Assembly: GCA_030740315.1 (NCBI GenBank)
Contig: JASLXN010000035.1
Span: 1 to 10,741 of the forward strand
Direction: 5' to 3'
Source of the DNA: Dehalococcoidia bacterium
Lineage (GTDB): Bacteria > Chloroflexota > Dehalococcoidia > JACVQG01 > JAHKAY01
DNA length: 10,741 bases
Part shown: positions 6,940 to 10,741 of the stretch, one piece after another
Numbering within the stretch: the stretch's first letter is position 1
How the letters are laid out: each line of letters begins with the position of its first letter
Notes under the pieces: generated by a model
The model's input: only the letters and a program-made list of their open reading frames with translations
The model's database searches: none
What the model was told of the DNA's origin: nothing
Made by a program: the position numbers and the translations under genes

Positions 6940-7302
6940 TCAGTCCTCGTCCCCACTGCCACCGCTATCGGATTTTGAGGTGGGCATCTCGCCCCGCTCC
7001 ATGCGCTCCACCACATCTCTATACTCAGGCTCGATATTGTCCGTATCTTGACCCCGACTCATGCGGCGGTTCCAGTCTGCCAGGGCACGCGGGTCATTGC
7101 TCTCCATACCCCGTATCAGACTGTTGTCCGTCAGGATATCCTCGTAGATGTCCCGATCCGTTCGGTGCATGGCAAAGGTGGAGAACAGGCGGCTAAGATC
7201 GGCGCTACCACAGTGGGAACACACGGGGTCTTTAGTTGACCCCCTCACCAGCAAACTTATCTTGCGCCCGCACCCACCACAACGATACTCATAAATGGGC
7301 AT
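6940..7302 (-). CDS. FmdB-family zinc-ribbon protein (first copy)
   Basis: This 120-residue protein starts MPIYEYRCGGCGRK and has zinc ligands Cys8, Cys11, Cys28 and Cys31. The region after the ribbon (residues 45-120) differs from that of its neighbour but shares a similar plan: a segment with N-D-P-R-A, a helix, then an E-R-G-E-M-P element against R-E-G-D-L-P in the second copy. The two therefore look like an old tandem duplication. The start at 7302 is preferred over longer frames because MPIYEY is the family N-terminus and a promoter ends just in front of it. Its C-terminus is a low-complexity Ser/Gly/Asp tail. It is the first gene of the operon. Function unknown; a regulatory or RNA-associated role is possible. 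Confidence 0.82.
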   Translation of the reverse strand: MPIYEYRCGGCGRKISLLVRGSTKDPVCSHCGSADLSRLFSTFAMHRTDRDIYEDILTDNSLIRGMESNDPRALADWNRRMSRGQDTDNIEPEYRDVVERMERGEMPTSKSDSGGSGDED

Positions 7303-7311
7303 GTCCTCTAA

Positions 7312-7340
7312 ATTGTAGCCAAGGCAACCAGGTTTGGCAA
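7312..7340 (-). promoter_or_regulatory. Promoter of the fmdB-fmdB-thiE-translin operon
   Basis: On the minus strand TTGCCA (7340-7335), a 17-bp spacer and TACAAT (7317-7312) each match consensus at five of six positions. The predicted start at about 7305 leaves only some 3 nt before ATG 7302. A GAGG lies too near the ATG, and partly before the start site, to act as a normal ribosome site. No thiamine riboswitch could fit in this leader. Confidence 0.6.
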
Positions 7341-7474
7341 GTTGCCGGCCATCACAGGCCCAATAACCTGAGGACGCAACGAGCAGCCCCCTACCTATCT
7401 CTGCCCCCACCCAAATGAGTGAAGGATGTGGAACGGAGCAGGCCCCAGACTCCCCGGAGACGGGCGGTTGGGAA

Positions 7475-7506
7475 GAAAGAGGTATGCCATACTTAATCCC
7501 TCTTTC
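7475..7506 (-). terminator. Hairpin with an 8-bp perfect stem after a small ORF
   Basis: GAAAGAGG (7475-7482) and CCTCTTTC (7499-7506) are perfectly complementary around a 16-nt loop, which itself contains GTATG-C-CATAC with its neighbours. On the minus strand it starts inside the stop codon (TGA 7507-7505) of the 40-codon ORF, with a pyrimidine-rich tail TTCCC. It may be a terminator for that ORF, or protect against read-through into the fmdB operon. Confidence 0.4.
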
Positions 7507-7627
7507 AGAACAGGGCGTCCTCTATGTGCTCTATGCGGTTTGCCTCACCACCCAGCCCTACTTCCATCACCACCATGTTCCCCCACCACTGCTCTGGCAA
7601 CCCGGTGGGACAGGTAGCAATCTTCAT
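7505..7627 (-). CDS. Possible small protein or remnant of a C-terminus (40 residues)
   Basis: ATG 7627 opens a 40-codon frame beginning MKIATCPTGLPEQWWGN and ending in GLGGEANRIEHIEDALF. I do not recognise it. The composition looks protein-like (two adjacent Trp, a Gly-rich turn, an amphipathic end) and a strong hairpin begins in its stop codon, as it does for two real genes in this window. The frame stays open another 20 codons upstream (to a stop near 7690) without a good start codon, so it could instead be the tail of a gene whose front was lost. The ribosome site (GTGGA) is weak. The 170 bp from its end to the operon promoter show nothing else. Confidence 0.3.
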   Translation of the reverse strand: MKIATCPTGLPEQWWGNMVVMEVGLGGEANRIEHIEDALF

Positions 7628-7648
7628 AATTTCCACTTGGAAGCCCGG

Positions 7649-7678
7649 TTGACAGAGGGCGGCCCCTGATATTACATT
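7649..7678 (+). promoter_or_regulatory. Promoter of the EthD-like gene
   Basis: TTGACA (7649-7654) is a perfect minus-35. An 18-bp spacer leads to TACATT (7673-7678), four of six. The predicted start near 7685 gives a leader of about 25 nt with AGGAGGG at 7699-7705, four bases before ATG 7710. Confidence 0.55.
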
Positions 7679-7709
7679 GCAGGCGTATCACATGACTCAG
7701 GAGGGATAT

Positions 7710-8036
7710 ATGCCAGGGAAGACCATCTATGTAGTACGGTTGAACTTCAACCACTCCGAAAAAGACGCCGAGTTTAACGATTGGTACAACAGGAAGCACC
7801 TTCCCGATTTCCGCAACCTGCCGGGAGTGGTTGAGGGCGCCCGCTATGAGATTCTCCGGGGCCGGAAGAAGAACCCCAAATACCTCGCCATATATGAGTT
7901 GGAGGGCGAGGATGCCGTGGAGGGAGTTCTGAACAGCCCGGAGGCGCTGGAGGTGGGAGAGGACATGACCAGGGAGTGGGGGCCGGATGCCATCTCCGAC
8001 CTCACCATAGGCGTCTACCGCCGCATCGGTCCATGA
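7710..8036 (+). CDS. EthD/dimeric alpha-beta barrel-like protein
   Basis: This 108-residue protein resembles small ferredoxin-like-fold proteins of the dimeric alpha-beta barrel superfamily (EthD and related DUFs). Visible signs are an initial strand TIYVVRLNF, then FNDWYNRKHLPDF, the turn LPGVVEGARYEI, and KYLAIYELEGEDAVEG. The W-Y-x-x-x-H-L pattern is the usual signature; the histidine (about residue 29) lies where related enzymes bind a ligand, but catalysis here is not shown. ATG 7710 is preferred because of the ideal AGGAGGG site; a longer start at 7677 has none and lies inside the promoter. It overlaps the convergent rnhB by 22 bp at the 3' ends. Its pathway is unknown. Confidence 0.75.
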   Translation: MPGKTIYVVRLNFNHSEKDAEFNDWYNRKHLPDFRNLPGVVEGARYEILRGRKKNPKYLAIYELEGEDAVEGVLNSPEALEVGEDMTREWGPDAISDLTIGVYRRIGP

Positions 8037-8671
8037 ATATCCTTGTATGCCGTCTCCACCACGAGCGAGAAGGAACGCCGGTGTATGGAACAGGGCCCCC
8101 TTTCCCGAATACATTGCCGGTGGTAGGCAGTGCCGTAGCCCTTGTGCCGAGCAAAGCCGTAGCCCGGATAGGCGCGCTCAAATCCTAGCATTATGTCATC
8201 TCGGGCCACCTTAGCCACGATAGACGCACAGGCGATGGACAAGCATTGCTGGTCACCTTTCACCAAAGGCCTATAAGGGATGGGCAGGCCGGGGAGCTTG
8301 AGCCAGTCCACGAGTAGGAACTGAGGGGACTCCCGGGATAGGGCATCGAGGGCCTGCGCTACAGCCTTGCGGGTGGCAGGCACGATACCCCCGGTATCTA
8401 TCACATCAGACCCCACCACCCCCACGGCCACGGCAACCGCCCCTTTCCAAATCTGCTCAGACAGGAGCTCCCGCTGCCGGGGGGACAGTTCCTTACTGTC
8501 CCTCACCTGCGTCCACAGGCCCCCCTTCAAGGCTATGGGAAGGATAACAGCAGCGGCTACCACCGGCCCGGCCAGTGCACCCCGCCCCACCTCGTCAGCC
8601 CCGGCTATCACCCGGTATCCTTGGGCACGCAGGGCCTCCTCTTCATCGGCGGTGGGACCTTGGCCTCTCAA
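8015..8671 (-). CDS. rnhB: Ribonuclease HII
   Basis: RNase HII cuts 5' to ribonucleotides in RNA-DNA hybrids and starts ribonucleotide excision repair. The 218-residue protein shows all expected parts: AGADEVGRGALAGPV (Asp26, Glu27), V-R-D-S-K-E-L at 56-61, LLVDWLKLPGLPIPYR (Asp122), VKGDQQCLSIACASIVAKVA (Asp140) and the C-terminal YGFARHKGYGT...IHRRSF block. Length is normal. TTG at 8671 directly follows the mnmA stop (TGA 8674-8672), so translation is probably coupled; a GGGTGGG run upstream may help. No better start precedes the catalytic motif. The last 22 bp overlap the EthD-like gene running the other way. Confidence 0.93.
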   Translation of the reverse strand: MRGQGPTADEEEALRAQGYRVIAGADEVGRGALAGPVVAAAVILPIALKGGLWTQVRDSKELSPRQRELLSEQIWKGAVAVAVGVVGSDVIDTGGIVPATRKAVAQALDALSRESPQFLLVDWLKLPGLPIPYRPLVKGDQQCLSIACASIVAKVARDDIMLGFERAYPGYGFARHKGYGTAYHRQCIRERGPCSIHRRSFSLVVETAYKDIHGPMRR

Positions 8672-9742
8672 TCAAACACCCACCCGGTCGATCGTGCCCC
8701 CACCCAACACCTCTTCACCCCCGTTATCTGCCGCATAAAATACCACTGCCTGTCCGGGGGCCACAGCCCGCTGAGAGAGGGCAAACTCCACCATCACACC
8801 GCTGCCCGCAGGGGTGACCGTGGCCGGGGCCAGGCGCGCGAGGTGCCGAACCCTGACCAGCACATCCATAGTTTTATCGGGTGCTGTACCTGTCCAACAG
8901 AGGTTATTAGCCCGCAGCCGGGAGGAGTATAGCTCCACCTCATCCCCCACCACCACCCGACAATCATCAGGCTCCAGCCTCACCACATAGCGGACTGGGC
9001 CTCCTCCTATTCCAAGACCCCGGCGCTGTCCTACGGTAAACAGGGCCACCCCGCTATGCTCGCCCACTACCCCCCCCCCAGTGTCCACCATGGGGCCAGG
9101 TGCAAAAGAAAGCCTCTTGGAGACGAAAGTGCGGTAGTCTCCAGAAACAAAACAAATATCCTGGCTCTCCCCTTTATCTGCCACCGGCAGGCCACGGCGC
9201 CGGGCATATCGCCTCACCTCGGCCTTAGTCAGCGCACCCACGGGAAACAGCACATGCGCCATCTCCTGCTGCCCCAGCGCATAGAGAAAGTAGGACTGGT
9301 CCTTGGCCTCATCTACCCCGCGGAGCAGCCGGAATCCACCGGGAGAGGAGATGACACGGCAATAGTGCCCAGTGACCAGGTGGCTGGCCCCCAGCGCCAT
9401 GACCTTCATCAACAGCAGGTGAAACTTGAGCACCCGGTTGCAGGCCAAGCACGGATTAGGGGTGCGCCCGCGGGCATACTCATCACAGAAATAGTCCACC
9501 ACGTGCTCTAGGAAAGGCTCCTCCATGTTGAGCACATAGTGAGGTATGCCCAGGCGGAGGGCCACCGCCTGGGCATCTTTTACACCTTCGGAGAGGCAGC
9601 AGGGATGAGTATGCCCCTCCTCCTCATCCGGCCACAGCCGGAGGGTGATACCCACCACATCATACCCCTCCTCCTGAAGGAGAGCGGCGGCCACCGAGGA
9701 GTCCACTCCGCCACTCATGGCTACCACAACCCGGTTACCCAT
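8672..9742 (-). CDS. mnmA: tRNA 2-thiouridylase MnmA
   Basis: MnmA activates U34 of Lys, Glu and Gln tRNAs with ATP and inserts sulfur to make 2-thiouridine. The 356-residue protein carries the PP-loop SGGVDSS (10-16), the TPNPC-L-A-C-N-R motif with Cys98 as likely nucleophile, TGHYCRV, KDQSYFLYAL, SQDICFV with Cys197 as the persulfide-carrying cysteine, and VGQRRGLGIGGG. The C-terminal beta-barrel is complete. ATG 9742 (MGNRVVVAMSGG) is the family start; a longer frame to 9871 would include the promoter. A run of ten G codes for T-G-G-G-V at 9079-9070. It is the first gene of an mnmA-rnhB operon. The sulfur donor genes are not in this window. Confidence 0.95.
   Translation of the reverse strand: MGNRVVVAMSGGVDSSVAAALLQEEGYDVVGITLRLWPDEEEGHTHPCCLSEGVKDAQAVALRLGIPHYVLNMEEPFLEHVVDYFCDEYARGRTPNPCLACNRVLKFHLLLMKVMALGASHLVTGHYCRVISSPGGFRLLRGVDEAKDQSYFLYALGQQEMAHVLFPVGALTKAEVRRYARRRGLPVADKGESQDICFVSGDYRTFVSKRLSFAPGPMVDTGGGVVGEHSGVALFTVGQRRGLGIGGGPVRYVVRLEPDDCRVVVGDEVELYSSRLRANNLCWTGTAPDKTMDVLVRVRHLARLAPATVTPAGSGVMVEFALSQRAVAPGQAVVFYAADNGGEEVLGGGTIDRVGV
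9070..9079. repeat. Homopolymer of ten C (ten G in mnmA sense)
   Basis: Ten consecutive C on the plus strand fall inside the mnmA coding region, in a Gly-Gly-Gly stretch where the family has a variable loop. The reading frame is correct with ten bases, and the protein on both sides is typical MnmA. Confidence 0.85.
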
Positions 9743-9752
9743 AGCACGTAAG

Positions 9753-9781
9753 AGTGTACCATGCTGCATCTGCCCCTTCAA
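9753..9781 (-). promoter_or_regulatory. Promoter of mnmA-rnhB
   Basis: On the minus strand TTGAAG (9781-9776), a 17-bp spacer and TACACT (9758-9753) form a moderate sigma70-type promoter. The predicted start near 9746 is only about 4 nt before ATG 9742, and there is no Shine-Dalgarno site in front of that ATG. Confidence 0.5.
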
Positions 9782-9953
9782 TTTGAGCGGCTGGGGATCA
9801 ATCTGTACCCATTCATCCATACTTCCGGTAATTAGGTTCGAAGGCTTATTACACCCGAATCCACTGGGCACATTGGGTGAACCACCCCAAAATACAATCT
9901 TGGACGGGTAGATGGAAGAGTTTTTGCTTCCGAAACAACCCCCTTACCCCCAT

Positions 9954-9982
9954 TTGACCCAGTGGGAGGGCTGTGCTATCAT
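9954..9982 (+). promoter_or_regulatory. Promoter of the uracil-DNA glycosylase gene
   Basis: TTGACC (9954-9959), a 17-bp spacer and TATCAT (9977-9982) preceded by TGC form a good extended minus-10 promoter. The predicted start near 9989 is about 4 nt before ATG 9993. The only purine-rich stretch (GGGAGGG, 9964-9970) lies inside the promoter spacer, so it cannot be a ribosome site for this start. Confidence 0.6.
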
Positions 9983-9992
9983 CACTCCCAAA

Positions 9993-10616
9993 ATGACCGT
10001 TCCTGACCAGTGGAATACCCTTGAAAAGGTGGCGCGGAGCGTGGACACCTGCACTGGGTGCCGTCTGTCCCAGGGCCGCACCCGCGGGGTGCCCGGGGAA
10101 GGCCCCGACAACGCCAGAATATTCTTCGTGGGGGAGGCCCCCGGGTGGCATGAAGACCAGCAGGGACGCCCCTTCGTAGGCCCCGCTGGACGCTTCCTGG
10201 AGGAGCTACTGGGGATGATAGGGCTGACGCGGGAACAGGTCTTCATCGGCAACCTGCTAAAATCACGCCCACCCAACAACCGCGACCCCCTCCCCGATGA
10301 GATTGACGCCTGCCGCAAATATCTGGACGCACAGCTACGCATCATAAATCCCAAACTGGTAGTAGCGCTGGGCCGCCACTCCCTGGCCCGCCTCTGCCCC
10401 GGCCAACCCATAGGCAAAATTCACGGCACCTGGCGTTGGGAGGGCGACCGAATACACTTCGCCATGTATCACCCGGCCGCCGCCCTACACCAGCAATCTT
10501 TGAAAAAGGTAATCCAGGAGGATATGCTAAAGCTACCCCAGGCCCTGGAGGCTGCTGAGAAGGCGGGAAAACCGGAAGCCCAGCCCGGCCCTCCTCAGCA
10601 ACTCAGCCTCTTTTAG
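9993..10616 (+). CDS. udg: Family 4 uracil-DNA glycosylase with an altered Fe-S site
   Basis: Family 4 UDGs remove uracil from DNA and carry a 4Fe-4S cluster. From ATG 9993 the 207-residue protein shows C-T-G-C (Cys20, Cys23), GEAPGWHEDQQGRPFVGPAG (48-66), N-L-L-K-S-R-P-P-N-N-R-D-P (87-99), D-A-C-R-K-Y-L (Cys107), VVALG and MYHPAAAL (His160). In the family the segment before RPP is normally K-C-R-P-P; here the third cysteine is Ser91. The C-terminus has a Pro/Gly linker and ends exactly in QLSLF, the consensus pentapeptide that binds the bacterial beta sliding clamp. A longer start at 9912 adds residues absent from the family and spans the promoter. It may form a transcript with the next gene, whose ribosome site overlaps its stop. 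Confidence 0.92.
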   Translation: MTVPDQWNTLEKVARSVDTCTGCRLSQGRTRGVPGEGPDNARIFFVGEAPGWHEDQQGRPFVGPAGRFLEELLGMIGLTREQVFIGNLLKSRPPNNRDPLPDEIDACRKYLDAQLRIINPKLVVALGRHSLARLCPGQPIGKIHGTWRWEGDRIHFAMYHPAAALHQQSLKKVIQEDMLKLPQALEAAEKAGKPEAQPGPPQQLSLF

Positions 10617-10625
10617 GAGGCATAC

Positions 10626-10741
10626 ATGCCTAAAAAGACCTCATCCCCACACCGGCCGTTCCTCAGGTGGCGCTCCGCCCTGATGGCCCTGCTCCTAACG
10701 ACTTTCCTCGCCTCCCTGTTTGCGGTCGGGGACACAATCAT
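10626..10741 (+). CDS. Start of a membrane-anchored or secreted protein (3' partial)
   Basis: ATG 10626 has a perfect AGGAGG site (10615-10620) that overlaps the UDG stop codon, so the gene is probably co-transcribed with it. The 38 visible residues begin with a basic segment (MPKKTSSPHRPFLRWRS) followed by a hydrophobic stretch ALMALLLTTFLASLFAV, as in a signal peptide or N-terminal anchor with the N-terminus inside. The reading frame continues off the window. Nothing in this part identifies the family. Confidence 0.7.
   Translation, partial: MPKKTSSPHRPFLRWRSALMALLLTTFLASLFAVGDTI

Noticed and set aside
6581..7302. Thiamine riboswitch ahead of the thiE operon
   Set aside because: thiE begins in overlap with an upstream gene, and the operon promoter leaves only about 3 nt of leader, so there is no room for a THI element.
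7303..7410. Longer start for the first FmdB-type protein
   Set aside because: The family N-terminus is MPIYEY; the added 36 residues are not family-like and the promoter lies within them.
7545..8114. A 189-codon minus-strand open frame opposite the EthD-like gene
   Set aside because: It lies antisense to a gene with clear motifs, promoter and ribosome site, has no family signature, and runs into rnhB; typical of GC-rich antisense frames.
9743..9871. N-terminal extension of mnmA to a start at 9871
   Set aside because: The extra 43 residues are absent from the family and the stretch contains the promoter; the protein starts naturally at MGNRVVVAMSGG.
9912..9992. N-terminal extension of the UDG
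   Set aside because: The added residues do not resemble family 4 UDGs, and the stretch holds a well-spaced minus-35/minus-10 pair directly before ATG 9993.

Overview
This window is probably from a Chloroflexota genome, most likely Dehalococcoidia or a relative. That is inferred from the gene set, not from a marker gene: a NurA-domain nuclease, paired FmdB-type zinc ribbons, a ThiD2-ThiE fusion, a bacterial translin-family protein, a family III CoA-transferase, and a family 4 uracil-DNA glycosylase. The DNA is GC-rich and the genes sit in short operons on both strands. No rRNA, tRNA, CRISPR array or insertion sequence was seen.

Layout. The window opens with the last codons of a plus-strand gene (2-79), convergent with a minus-strand NurA nuclease gene (200-1399). 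A divergent promoter region leads to two coupled plus-strand metallo-beta-lactamase-fold hydrolases (1614-3160), then a family III CoA-transferase with its own strong promoter (3246-4463). Directly behind it, antisense, lies a decayed C-terminal piece of a membrane pyrophosphatase (hppA) gene (4464-4741). A four-gene minus-strand operon follows, transcribed from about 7305 down to 4896: two FmdB-type zinc-ribbon proteins, a thiD2-thiE fusion broken by a frameshift and a stop codon, and a translin-family protein. Around 7500-8036 there is a possible 40-codon ORF ending in a hairpin, and a small EthD-like protein. The right part holds the mnmA-rnhB operon (minus), a divergent family 4 uracil-DNA glycosylase gene (plus), and the start of a membrane or secreted protein that runs off the end.

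How the genes work together. Several act on nucleic acids: NurA (end processing), RNase HII (RNA in DNA), UDG (uracil removal), MnmA (tRNA thiolation) and translin (probably RNA). They lie in separate transcription units, so there is no sign of one multi-gene system. The clearest unexplained signals are these. Four minus-10/minus-35 pairs place the transcript start only 2-4 nt before the start codon, while other genes have about 20-25 nt leaders with strong Shine-Dalgarno sites. Two gene remnants are visible (hppA and thiE). The UDG has lost one expected Fe-S cysteine and ends in a sliding-clamp-binding-like peptide. Three minus-strand genes have a hairpin starting inside the stop codon. I did not find convincing evidence of a wholly new multi-gene system.
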